A stretch of DNA of 17,524 bases from Obelidium mucronatum (GCA_025765595.1 JAIVFH010000490.1:1-17524), one strand, 5' to 3'. Positions 1-8,424 are shown, numbered from the stretch's first letter. Notes: generated from the letters alone by a model not told the origin. Made by a program: numbers and translations.

Positions 1-2
1 AA

Positions 3-1706
3 TACCAATACATTCCCGAAGAATTCGACTCGGCAAAATACTGCATGATGTACCAACTCTACGTGACACCTACCGGAATGTACCTCGACGGACCATACCT
101 CGATAAAAGCAACCGCGTCATGCGACAATACAAGGAATACAGCTCACATTTTCTACACGTTAGTTTTGTGGAAGAAGATGGCACGCAGATCTCACACAGC
201 AATGTCCTCGCGGATATCCCGCATACAGTGATTTATGAGGACCGATTTGCCGGGTTTTTCAAGGAAGGCATTCGTATTGCAGGGAGGTTATTCAAATTCC
301 TGGCGTTTTCAAACAGCTCGTTGAAGGAAGGGAGAGTTTTATTTTTTCACGAACCCACGGATGGGGCAGTCACGTGTGAGTCGATTCGTGCCTGGATGGG
401 TGATTTCAGTATGATCAAGTCTCCGGCCCGGTATGCCGCGAGAATGGGACAGGCGTTTACAAGCACCGCGTCGACAGTGAAAGTGAATTCCAAGGAAGTG
501 GTAATGTCTGTTCCGGATGTTGAAAGAAACGGGTATAATTTCAGTGATGGCGTTGGAACAATCAGTCAAGAGATTGCGAATGATATTTGGGCGGAATTGC
601 AGAAGTTGAATAAGGGAATTGCGAGAAACAAAGTGTCTGTGGGGAGAAATGAGGCATTGTTGGACCTGGTTCCATCGGCGTTTCAGATTCGTTTTGGGGG
701 GGCGAAAGGAATGGTGAGTTATCTTAATACCATTTACCTACGGATCGTCCTGAATGTTTTGTGGTTGTTTTCGATGTAGGTTTCAGTGGACCCATCGCTT
801 CAAGGTAGAAAAATGAAAATCAGAAAGTCAATGATCAAGTTCAATGCGCCAAATTCAACAATCATTGAGATTGCGGATGATTCTTCTGTTTGTAGAGAGG
901 CGTATTTCAATCGTCAAGTCATTTTGATTCTTGAGGATATGGGTGTCGGCAAACAAGTCTTTCTGGATCTGCAACGGAAGGCTGTTCGAGAACTTGCAGT
1001 CATGTGGAACAACCCTGAAAAATTGGCCGAGCTTGCGGGAAAAGATGGTGCCTTTGGAAACTTTGTCCGATTGTGGGAAAACCTGGGAATCTTCCAATGG
1101 ACAAACAATGATTTCATTCGTCAGTCTTTTGAGCATATTCGAGCTTATTTGTTGAAGGAAATCAAATACCGCGCGAGAATTAAGATTCCCGGTGGCTGGA
1201 CGTTGTTTGGGGTTCTTGATGAAACTGGTACCCTGAAGGAAGGCCAAATCTTTGTGCAACTCAGTTCGCCTGCCGTCTCCAAAATCATCGCCGGACCAGT
1301 TCTTATTTACCGCAGTCCTTGTATCCATCCCGGAGACATTCAACCTGCTATCGCTGTGAACTGTCCCCAACTTCATCACATGAGAAACGTGGTTGTCTTT
1401 TCTCAATTTGGAAAGCGCGATTTACCATCAAAGTTGGGTGGAGGAGATTTGGACGGAGACATGTTTTCCATTATTGAGAACCGTGCCTTCTTTCCCCACC
1501 CATCTGCGTTCCGTGCTGCCGCCGAATACACTGCCACAAAGCCAATCGAACTCGATCACCCCGTCACCATGGACGATATCGCCGACTTTATTTTATTCTA
1601 CATGCAACACGATAAGCTCGGTATCATCGCCCGCCGCCATTTAGCCCTCGCTGATCAAGTGGACGGCGGATCCACCCATCCAGACTGTCTACTCCTCTCC
1701 AATCTC
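3..1706 (+). CDS. Cellular RNA-dependent RNA polymerase (QDE-1/RDR family), upstream part; 5'-truncated by the window edge and interrupted by a retrotransposon
   Basis: Cellular RdRPs copy RNA into double-stranded RNA that feeds Dicer in RNA silencing. The frame is already open at position 3, so the true start lies outside the window. Exons are 3-713 (237 codons) and 780-1706 (309 codons), joined in phase 0. Family hallmarks appear in order: LYVTPTGMYLDGP and SNRVMRQY near the N-terminal end, FSDGVGTIS (~541-566), FQIRFGGAKG before the intron, SVDPS and IRKSMIKFNAP after it, NRQVILILEDMGV, PGGWTLFGVLDETG, YRSPCIHPGD, VVVFSQFGKRDLPSKLGGGDLDGD. DLDGD is the metal-binding active site. Family members are usually over 1000 residues, so several hundred are missing upstream. 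The frame is cut after codon CTC at 1704-1706; three bases into the inserted LTR a TAA (1710-1712) ends it. The product would keep the catalytic motif but lose its last ~208 residues. The downstream part resumes at 7622. Confidence 0.95.
714..779 (+). other. Spliceosomal intron of the RdRP gene
   Basis: This 66-bp phase-0 intron starts GTGAGT and ends GATGTAG. Removing it joins ...GGAKGM to VSVDPSL..., which matches the usual continuous RdRP block GGAKG-V-SVDP. Reading through gives a stop at 777-779. Confidence 0.92.
1446..1460 (+). other. RdRP catalytic motif DLDGD
   Basis: Codons gat-ttg-gac-gga-gac encode DLDGD, the DxDGD signature of cellular (two-barrel) RdRPs that coordinates the catalytic metal ions. 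It lies upstream of the transposon insertion, so it survives in the truncated frame. Confidence 0.95.
1702..1706. repeat. Target-site duplication ATCTC, left copy
   Basis: The 5 bp just before the left LTR are ATCTC and recur exactly at 7617-7621 just after the right LTR. Five bp is the usual duplication made by Ty1/copia integrases. Removing one copy plus the element rejoins the RdRP frame (LLSNL then HNHAVDFPKTG), which independently confirms the boundaries. Confidence 0.95.
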
Positions 1707-2075
1707 TATTAAGAAACTTAAAGTTCAATTGAATAGAATCAACTTCGATATCCCAAAGCAAGGGAATCGATTGCTTTATTTATAGTCGTTGTGATTTAAC
1801 AAGCCAAATTGGCAAAATTTGAAAGAGATAATTGTAAATAAAATGTAGAAGTGAATAACAGTGAGAATTGAGGGGAATTCCCTTCGATGTCTCGGAAGTT
1901 CTTGGGTGTCTTGTATGGCTTGAATTGTTGAGTGGCTTCCAAGAGAATTTTCTCATTTAGAACGAGAGACGCATAGAGTCGGCGAGCGGCGATCGGGTAG
2001 AAACAGAAATAGAGTACAACTGCGGGGATAACTGAAGAACTGAACAAATAAAGTTGAAGTTGACAAAACTTAATA
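1707..2075 (-). repeat. 3' LTR of the copia element
   Basis: This 369-bp copy matches 7248-7616 by eye throughout. Its ends form a perfect 7-bp inverted repeat, TATTAAG...CTTAATA, instead of the usual TG...CA. The outer edge is set by the ATCTC duplication and the inner edge by the polypurine tract. Because the element lies on the minus strand, this is its 3' LTR; its promoter would fire leftwards, antisense into RdRP exon 2. Confidence 0.95.
1775..1784 (-). promoter_or_regulatory. TATA-like box of the 3' LTR
   Basis: On the minus strand this reads TATAAATAAA. It is the equivalent of the box at 7316-7325 in the 5' LTR. It also contains AATAAA, so it could serve as a polyadenylation signal. 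Activity is inferred only. Confidence 0.5.
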
Positions 2076-2083
2076 CTCCCCCT
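2076..2083 (-). other. Polypurine tract (plus-strand DNA primer)
   Basis: On the element's sense strand AGGGGGAG abuts the 3' LTR. This is where RNase H normally leaves the primer for second-strand synthesis. It lies 35 bp past the Gag-Pol stop. Confidence 0.88.
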
Positions 2084-2118
2084 ATTTGTGAAGCGAGGGA
2101 ATAATGTCAAAGATGGTT

Positions 2119-5100
2119 TTAATCATCCTTGCTACGGTCTCCATCACCAGGCGATGTGTTACCGTCACTTTGGAGTTTTGAAACGAGGAAAGAGAGGAAA
2201 TAAAGGAACTTGATTCTTGGTAGAGCCTTGGTGAGGATATCAGCGATCATTTCGGCAGTAGCAATGTAGACCATGATAATGGTACCAGCATGGACTTGTT
2301 CACGAATGTAGCGGTACTTAACATCCATGTGTTTGGATCGCTGGTGAGACTCGTTGTTCTTGGAAATGGCGATGACACCTTGGTTGTCGGCGTAAATGAC
2401 GGTGGGCTTGTCCTGGGTTGCACCAAGTTCCGCAAGAAGCTGGCGGAGCCAAACTGCTTCGGTGGTAGCGTGGTAAGCTGCAGTCCATTCTGCCATCATA
2501 GAAGAAGTGGCAACGGTAGGCTGGAGCTTGGATCGGGTAGACACAGGACAGCCTGCTAAGAAGTAGACGTAACCAGAGGTGGAATTTCGAGTATCAACAC
2601 AACCAGCCCAATCGGCATCTGTGTATCCGATTAGTGTTTCAGCATCTTCGGAGTTACCGTTGAAGACAAGCCCAAGGGCTTGGGTTCCGGCTAAGTACTG
2701 GAGGAGACGGATTCCAGCATTCCAATGACCCTGTTGAGGAGCAGCGACGAAGCGGGACAATACGCCGATCGCGTAGAGAATGTCTGGGCGAGTCCAGACT
2801 GCGAGATACATGATAGCGCCGACAAGACCACGGTAAGAATTGATTTCTTGATTCAGTGGTTCCCCAAGATTGACGGCGGACATGTCGCGTTGGACGGTAA
2901 TGGAATCGGACATCGGGGTTGCGGCGACTTGACAGTCGGCTTGACCGAACCGAGATAGGATCTTGGCAATGTAGCCTGGCTGGGACAGGTGGATGAGCTT
3001 GCGAGAGCGGTCGCGGACAATAGAAATCCCTAGGTAGTCCTTGAGGGGTCCGAGAGCGTTGAGGTCAAGAGCGGCGAGTAGCTGGTTGGAGATGAAGGTG
3101 GCACGTGATAAACCCTTGGCGAACAACACTAAATCGTCAACGTATACGCAAAGGAAACAATGTACTCCTTCATACGTAATAACATACACGCATTCGTCAT
3201 TGACTAGGCGGTTCCATCCAATGGCAAGAAGCTGAGTGTTGAGGTGATCGTTCCAGGCTTTTCCAGCTTGCTTTAAACCGTAGAGGCCCTTCAATAGGCG
3301 GAGGCAGTTTGATGATTTGTTGACGGGCGTATATCCTTCCGGAAAAGACATGTAAATTTCTTCTTTAAGTGTCGAATGAAGAAACGCATTATTGACATCG
3401 AAGGACAGAATCTCCCAGTCGCGAGCGGCGGCCAGGGCGAGTAAACACTTGATGGACGCAATCTTAACAACCGGACTGAAGGTTTCGTGGTAATCCATAC
3501 CTTGGACTTGTGAGAAACCCTTGCCTACTAACCTCCCTTTATATCTTGTAGGCTTCCCGAGAGCGTCTGTCTTTCGCTTGAAGGTCCAGCGGCAGCCAAT
3601 AGCCTTTCGATTCTCAGGTAGGGTGGTTTCCTCCCATGTACCGTTTCTTTGGAGTGACTCAAGTTCTTGCTGAATAGCTGTTCTCCAATCGGCGGCGTCG
3701 GGAGACTGCAAGGCTTCCTGGTAGCTTGCTGGGTCAGTAGTAGTAGTTGAGACTGCGGCTGTGAGCGCATTGAAACCGACGATGTGAGCGTTGCTAGACT
3801 TTGGTTTATTGTATGCTAATGGGTTGTATCTTTGGACAGGGCGCTTGTCGCGGGTCGAACGGCGAACTGGTGGCGAAGCGATTGCTGATGGCTGGAAGCT
3901 AACGGTGCGAGCTGGAGAGGGTCGTGGAGGAGATGGCTCTGGAGTTGGGGTTCTGGAACTGGGACCAGACGAGTTGGGAGCAGGAGGTGGAACGAACGAA
4001 GATGAAGACGAAGCGGAAGAAGGAGAAACCGGCGTGCCAGGAGCGGTGTGGAACGTGTCGTCGTCAGAAGAATCCGATGCGTCGTCGTCACTGGAGTCCT
4101 CTGCTAGGGTGTCCTCAAGAACGGTTACGGAGGCAGCTGGATAAACACGAGAGGTGAGTGGGTCGTAACATAAGTAGTTACCGTTCCCTCTATAGTCGAA
4201 ACCAACGATGTGGCACAGGTTCCCGCGGTCGTCAAGCTTGCGGGTCTTGGAGTTGTGGGAGTAAGCGCGGCTCCCCCAGACGACAAGGCGGGAACAGTCA
4301 GGAACTTTACCGGTGAACGCTTGGAACGGAGTGGTGGTAAGTGTCTTTCTCGGTGTGCGGTTGGCGAGATAGGCGGCGCTTAACACGGCTTCTCCCCATA
4401 GAAACTTGGGAAGGTTGGAGTCGCGCAGAATGGCGCGCGTGATGTTCATGACGGTCTGGATAGCTCTCTCGGCGCGAGAGTTCTGCTGCGGTGTGCTTGG
4501 AGCCGTGACTGAGTGCTTGATGCCGTTGCGGGCACAGTGCTCCTTCATGCGAGCGTTAATGAACTCGCCGCCTCCGTCAGTGGAGTACTCTTTAACGGTG
4601 AGTCCATGTTGGTTGTATAGTGCGGCTTCAAACTCAACAATCCTTTCGAAAGCTTCGGACTTGGCCTTGAGCAAGTAGATCCAGATAACCGAGCTGGCGT
4701 CGTCGACGAGGATAAGGAAGAAGCGGTGGCCATTGTGGGTAGCAACTTGAATTGGCCCTGCTAGATCGGCGCTAACCTTACCTACTAAGGTAGTGCAGCG
4801 CTCCTTCGGATGAGTGAACGGGCGCTTGTGGAGGTTGGCGGCGGTGCAGGTGGTACAGACGGCGGTGGACTCGGAGCTGGAGACGAACTTAGGATCGATG
4901 GAGAGCTTGACGAGAGGAGATCCAATGGTCATGGAGTCAATGATGCGCTTGACCGCATCCTTGCCGCAGTGACCAAAGCGACGGTGAAGAAGCGACTCAA
5001 GTGACGTGGCGACGGTGGTAAGCGCGTGGCTGAGAGGGCGCGAGGGACTGTAATCGACTAGATAGAGTCCTCTTGAGTCGACGGTGGCGGTAAGTACAGT

Positions 5101-7089
5101 TTCATTGTTGCGGCTGATGATGGCCTTGTGCTTGTCGATTACTAACCTGCAACCTTGAGCTGCGAGCGCGGACATGGAAACAAGATTGGAACGGAAGCGC
5201 GGAACGTGGTACACCTCGTTGAGAACGAGTGTCTTGGCGTTGGAGTTTGCTGGTGGAGTAAGTGCGACCTTGCCCCTCGACACAATTGTGCACTTTGACT
5301 CACCACCAACTGTTACAGTGTCGTGAAACGGTGTTCTGGACAGGAAATCGCTGGATCGGGCGAAGAAATGCTTGCTGGCCCCAGTGTCAAGGTAAGTTGG
5401 AATTGAAGCAGGCGTTCTGGACTTGGAAACAAGGGCGGAAGAGGAACTGGGGTACTTGAGCAGGGCAGCTGGAGGATCAATGGCGGGATCAAGGAAATCG
5501 ACGTCATGGGCAAGCGGAACGACAGCGTTAAGGGCTACAGCGTCGGCAACCAGGGCGACCTTGGCTTGGTCATGTTCAGGGAAAACGAGGGATGTACCTG
5601 GTAAGTAGTCCTTATCTTTTAGTTCTAAGTATAGATGGATGAACTGAATTTCTTTGGCTAGAGCAGCTTGAGCGTTCTGGACTTGTTGTTGCAGCGTGTG
5701 TTCAAGGAAGTAATCAGAGTCTTTCCAGTGGCTGAGTGGATCGTCAGACGGAGCTGGATTGATAAAGGTGTCAACGGAAGTGGTCGTAGTGGTGATTGTT
5801 CCAAATAAAGCGTTGTGTTCTTTTGGTTTATTTGGAGTAGTAGTAGTAGAAGTAGAAGTAGCAGAGTAAGTAGTAGTGTTAGTAGGTGTAGCAGTAGTGG
5901 CAGTGTGAGTAGTAGAAGTAGAGGAGTCAATAGGAGTCCAGGTAGCTGGAGAGTCTGCGGTTGCTGTGTCGGGACTGAAGAATTCGAGGTCGTCCTCAGT
6001 GTCTTCGTCGGAGATGTAGTCTGAGTCTGATTCGTAGCTGAGTGCAATTAGATTGAGAGCGGAGTGATGGAGTTTGCTGTAGTCCAGCGATTGATGGTCG
6101 TTGGACCAATCGGTGACTGCAGAGAAGGAAAGGAAGCTGCTGTTGATGCGGCTCTTTCCTGGGTAGCGGGTTTGGCTGCTGCTGCGGCTCTGAGAGCGGT
6201 GGCGGTTGAAGTTGTTGCCGCGGTGGTTATTGCTGCGGCTGTTGTTGCGGTTGTAGCTGTTGGTAGTAGGAGAGGAACTGTAGTTAGAGCTATAGTTGGA
6301 GTTGTTGTTACCGCTAAAACCGCTGGAACCGCGAGAGCCAGCGTTGGCTCGCTTGAGAGCGTGGCAGTCAGGGCGGATGTGACCGACTTTGCCGCAATAG
6401 TGGCAAGTGCGAGTCTCCCGCTGTTGGTGGACTTGATGGGCCTGCTTGGCTTGCAGCGCGTGAGTATTGCGAGCGGAGTCCTTGCCCTCATTCTTGGCAA
6501 CTTGAATGAGGTTCTTGGCTCGAACCGAAAAGGCGGAAGCGACCTGGTTGAGAGTTGGCGGTGCGTTGTTAAACGCGGCGGCAATGTTGATGGCAGACAC
6601 AAAGGGTGGCCAATCGTCCCCAGTAGAGGGCAACGATTCAAGAAGCGTAGTGGTTTGCTCTTCAAGGAGAGCGGCAGTAGGTGGTTGGCCATTGCCGATG
6701 CGCGAGTAGATAGTCTGGAGTTCAGAGAGGTGAGCGTCTGGATCGGATAGCTCAGAGTACTTGAGTTGCTTGGCGGCCTTGCGGAGCGCGAGGATATTGC
6801 TTGCGTCGGCGGTGCCATGATTAGTAACAAGGTAAGTGTTCATTTCCATAACGTTGGCGAGACCGCGAACGAGGTTCAGGTGGGTGTCCGAGAGGTGTCT
6901 GAATAGCAGACCTTTAACGTGTGAGTGGAGTTCCATTTGTTCGGCGTTGTCGAGAATCGGTGCAGTAGTGAGAAGCGCAGTTGCGCCTGGGACTTCGTCG
7001 CAAGTAGCGGTGAAGCGGCAGTGCCAGACTGGAAAGTCGTGGGTATCCTTGCCGAAGACAAGGAGCTTGATTTTCATAAGAGCGGCCAT
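2119..7089 (-). CDS. Gag-Pol polyprotein of the Ty1/copia element (1656 aa, intact)
   Basis: A single frame, as in many copia elements, with no frameshift between gag and pol. Residues ~1-210 form a Gag-like helical region. A CCHC zinc knuckle follows (C229-X2-C232-X4-H237-X4-C242), then an S/N/T-rich linker (~250-450). The aspartic protease motif is DTGA at 568-571. The integrase has an HHCC zinc site (H703, H708, C745, C748) and catalytic D775, D838 and E874, the last two exactly 35 residues apart. After an S/P-rich linker (~1000-1080), the reverse transcriptase carries SFDVNNAFL (D1231) and YVDD (1316-1319). RNase H has D1491 (YTDADWAG), E1534 and D1568, and ends with ADILTKALP. Every catalytic residue expected for the family is present. 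The ATG at 7089-7087 opens the frame, 158 bp inside the 5' LTR. No chromodomain or extra ORF is seen. Confidence 0.98.
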   Translation of the reverse strand: MAALMKIKLLVFGKDTHDFPVWHCRFTATCDEVPGATALLTTAPILDNAEQMELHSHVKGLLFRHLSDTHLNLVRGLANVMEMNTYLVTNHGTADASNILALRKAAKQLKYSELSDPDAHLSELQTIYSRIGNGQPPTAALLEEQTTTLLESLPSTGDDWPPFVSAINIAAAFNNAPPTLNQVASAFSVRAKNLIQVAKNEGKDSARNTHALQAKQAHQVHQQRETRTCHYCGKVGHIRPDCHALKRANAGSRGSSGFSGNNNSNYSSNYSSSPTTNSYNRNNSRSNNHRGNNFNRHRSQSRSSSQTRYPGKSRINSSFLSFSAVTDWSNDHQSLDYSKLHHSALNLIALSYESDSDYISDEDTEDDLEFFSPDTATADSPATWTPIDSSTSTTHTATTATPTNTTTYSATSTSTTTTPNKPKEHNALFGTITTTTTSVDTFINPAPSDDPLSHWKDSDYFLEHTLQQQVQNAQAALAKEIQFIHLYLELKDKDYLPGTSLVFPEHDQAKVALVADAVALNAVVPLAHDVDFLDPAIDPPAALLKYPSSSSALVSKSRTPASIPTYLDTGASKHFFARSSDFLSRTPFHDTVTVGGESKCTIVSRGKVALTPPANSNAKTLVLNEVYHVPRFRSNLVSMSALAAQGCRLVIDKHKAIISRNNETVLTATVDSRGLYLVDYSPSRPLSHALTTVATSLESLLHRRFGHCGKDAVKRIIDSMTIGSPLVKLSIDPKFVSSSESTAVCTTCTAANLHKRPFTHPKERCTTLVGKVSADLAGPIQVATHNGHRFFLILVDDASSVIWIYLLKAKSEAFERIVEFEAALYNQHGLTVKEYSTDGGGEFINARMKEHCARNGIKHSVTAPSTPQQNSRAERAIQTVMNITRAILRDSNLPKFLWGEAVLSAAYLANRTPRKTLTTTPFQAFTGKVPDCSRLVVWGSRAYSHNSKTRKLDDRGNLCHIVGFDYRGNGNYLCYDPLTSRVYPAASVTVLEDTLAEDSSDDDASDSSDDDTFHTAPGTPVSPSSASSSSSFVPPPAPNSSGPSSRTPTPEPSPPRPSPARTVSFQPSAIASPPVRRSTRDKRPVQRYNPLAYNKPKSSNAHIVGFNALTAAVSTTTTDPASYQEALQSPDAADWRTAIQQELESLQRNGTWEETTLPENRKAIGCRWTFKRKTDALGKPTRYKGRLVGKGFSQVQGMDYHETFSPVVKIASIKCLLALAAARDWEILSFDVNNAFLHSTLKEEIYMSFPEGYTPVNKSSNCLRLLKGLYGLKQAGKAWNDHLNTQLLAIGWNRLVNDECVYVITYEGVHCFLCVYVDDLVLFAKGLSRATFISNQLLAALDLNALGPLKDYLGISIVRDRSRKLIHLSQPGYIAKILSRFGQADCQVAATPMSDSITVQRDMSAVNLGEPLNQEINSYRGLVGAIMYLAVWTRPDILYAIGVLSRFVAAPQQGHWNAGIRLLQYLAGTQALGLVFNGNSEDAETLIGYTDADWAGCVDTRNSTSGYVYFLAGCPVSTRSKLQPTVATSSMMAEWTAAYHATTEAVWLRQLLAELGATQDKPTVIYADNQGVIAISKNNESHQRSKHMDVKYRYIREQVHAGTIIMVYIATAEMIADILTKALPRIKFLYFLSFLVSKLQSDGNTSPGDGDRSKDD
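5836..5930. repeat. Triplet-rich low-complexity tract inside gag-pol
   Basis: Imperfect GTA/AGT triplets on the plus strand encode a Ser/Thr-rich linker (about residues 387-418) on the minus strand, between the zinc knuckle and the protease. It is probably a disordered spacer and prone to length change. Confidence 0.7.
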
Positions 7090-7247
7090 AGTAGTAACTG
7101 GAAGTAGTAGTAATAAGAGAAGACTGTAGAAGAATTCAATGATCGAAGTTGTAGCGCGATAGTAGCGGTAGATCAGATGTGGCTGATGTTGTAGCAGTTA
7201 TAGAAGAACTGAAGCGGCAGTGGCAGAGACTGCTGGTGCTGATAACG
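7090..7247 (-). other. 5' leader of the copia element
   Basis: This 158-bp segment separates the 5' LTR from the Gag-Pol start codon. It should hold the primer-binding site and any packaging signal. No long frame is seen on its sense strand. Confidence 0.7.
7230..7247 (-). other. Candidate primer-binding site next to the 5' LTR
   Basis: On the sense strand the bases after the 5' LTR begin CGTTATCAGCACCAG. The segment TATCAG..CCAG resembles the plant copia initiator-Met tRNA site (TGGTATCAGAGCC), and GTTAT..GC also resembles the complement of the initiator tRNA anticodon arm (GGTTATGAGCCC). It does not start with TGG, so priming from an intact tRNA 3' CCA end is not supported. An internally cleaved half-tRNA primer is possible. 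Confidence 0.3.
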
Positions 7248-7616
7248 TATTAAGAAACTTAAAGTTCAATTGAATAGAATCAACTTCGATATCCCAAAGC
7301 AAGGGAATCGATTGCTTTATTTATAGTCGTTGTGATTTAACAAGCCAAATTGGCAAAATTTGAAAGAGATAATTGTAAATAAAATGTAGAAGTGAATAAC
7401 AGTGAGAATTGAGGGGAATTCCCTTCGATGTCTCGGAAGTTCTTGGGTGTCTTGTATGGCTTGAATTGTTGAGTGGCTTCCAAGAGAATTTTCTCATTTA
7501 GAACGAGAGACGCATAGAGTCGGCGAGCGGCGATCGGGTAGAAACAGAAATAGAGTACAACTGCGGGGATAACTGAAGAACTGAACAAATAAAGTTGAAG
7601 TTGACAAAACTTAATA
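7248..7616 (-). repeat. 5' LTR of the copia element
   Basis: This 369-bp repeat matches 1707-2075 by eye and has the same TATTAAG...CTTAATA ends. The right edge is fixed by the ATCTC duplication at 7617-7621. From the TATA-like box at 7316-7325, U3 would be the larger right-hand part and R-U5 roughly the last 40-60 bp on the left. Confidence 0.95.
7316..7325 (-). promoter_or_regulatory. TATA-like box of the 5' LTR promoter
   Basis: The minus strand reads CTATAAATAAAG here, about 68 bp before the LTR inner end. That is a sensible position for the core promoter of the genomic RNA. Confidence 0.55.
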
Positions 7617-7621
7617 ATCTC
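7617..7621. repeat. Target-site duplication ATCTC, right copy
   Basis: Exact repeat of 1702-1706, directly after the right LTR end (...CTTAATA). Downstream RdRP coding resumes at CAC (7622-7624). Confidence 0.95.
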
Positions 7622-8248
7622 CACAACCACGCCGTAGACTTCCCGAAAACAGGTATCCCAGCCGACATTAAAAGCGCACCAACAACCAAAAGCCGCCCCG
7701 ATTTCATGTATCGCCCACAATACACTGTCAAGACTGGATACTACAAATCCTCACGCGTCATGGGCCTCATGTACCGCGATGATGAACTCAACCACCTTCT
7801 CGAGCAATCTTATCAAAGCGGGACATTCAACTTCCAAAGCCCTGAAACGGACCCGATTTGGAAGTTTGTCCGGTCCAAAACCACAGACGACTGGGAAAAA
7901 TACTTGGACGCAGCTTTGAAGTATCAGTATACTTTTGAAGCAGAGTTGGATGGAATCGCGTCGTATTGCCGTCCAAAGCTGTTGGAGATTGAGTTGTGGA
8001 CGGGTTATATCAATATGGAAGGGAAGAAATCGCATCGTGGGTTATTTAGTTTGGAAGAATGGGCAAGAGATCAGTTTAGTTCGCTTTTGTTGAAGACGGA
8101 GAAGCTGATGGTGGGTGGTGGAAAGGCTCCGATGGAGGTGTTGGGGCTGGCGGCGGCGAGTTATTACATTTCGAATGTGGTTAAATCGAACGAGAGTTAT
8201 GGAAATGTGTTTGGGTATTTGCTTTTTCATCATTTGGCTGAAGTTTGA
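7622..8248 (+). pseudogene. RdRP gene, severed 3' part (C-terminal 208 codons)
   Basis: This segment continues the RdRP frame after the transposon. It opens with HNHAVDFPKTGIPA, a conserved block that in RdRPs follows the 'LAxL' segment downstream of the active site, and includes the YKSSRVMGLMYR motif. It runs 208 codons to TGA at 8246-8248. In the family this C-terminal part packs against the catalytic core. It now has no upstream sense promoter that I can see, because the adjacent LTR is oriented the other way, so it is probably not expressed from this allele. There is no internal stop or frameshift, in line with a very recent interruption. An AATAAA lies 34 bp past the stop. Confidence 0.93.
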
Positions 8249-8251
8249 AAG

Positions 8252-8268
8252 TTTTTTTTTTTTTTTTT
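8252..8268. repeat. T17 homopolymer
   Basis: An uninterrupted run of 17 T begins three bases after the RdRP stop codon, in the 176-bp gap between the convergent RdRP and WOPR genes. It could act in termination of either gene, or be an oligo-A/T remnant. Its exact length is uncertain, as for any homopolymer. Confidence 0.8.
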
Positions 8269-8281
8269 CGTAATTAAACGG

Positions 8282-8287
8282 AATAAA
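8282..8287 (+). terminator. Possible polyadenylation signal AATAAA of the RdRP gene
   Basis: AATAAA lies 34 bp downstream of the RdRP stop codon on the plus strand, inside the short gap before the opposing WOPR gene. Confidence 0.45.
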
Positions 8288-8424
8288 ATGTTAATATCGC
8301 TTGGATAGCTTTGTTTGATTTTGGCCAGAACGCCTCTGTTCCTGGTACAGTAATACAGTCCAGAATGGACCGATACAAATGTGAACAGTTATACATTAAA
8401 TCCAGCCAAGTTAAACCAACACAT

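Larger units (their letters stand above)
1707..7616 (-). mobile_element. Complete Ty1/copia LTR retrotransposon inserted in the RdRP gene
   Basis: A 5910-bp element on the minus strand: 5' LTR 7248-7616, leader 7090-7247, single Gag-Pol frame 7089-2119, polypurine tract 2083-2076, 3' LTR 2075-1707, flanked by ATCTC duplications. The domain order protease - integrase - reverse transcriptase - RNase H places it in Ty1/copia (Pseudoviridae-type) rather than Ty3/gypsy. By eye the two LTRs show no difference over 369 bp, and the 4.97-kb coding frame has no stop or frameshift, so the insertion is recent and may still be competent. It lies antisense to its host gene. Confidence 0.97.

Noticed and set aside
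1796..2110. An open frame of ~100 codons on the sense strand of the LTR, repeated at 7337-7720
   Set aside because: It lies in the LTR, differs at its start between the two copies because it borrows flanking sequence, and shows no family features. Being identical simply reflects identical LTRs.
3791..4144. Long plus-strand frames inside the copia element (also 6064-6750 and others)
   Set aside because: They are antisense shadows of the low-complexity parts of Gag-Pol and have no family motifs.
7595..7621. Possible new start for the severed RdRP 3' part inside the LTR
   Set aside because: The frame opens only with a TTG codon, and the LTR promoter fires in the other direction.
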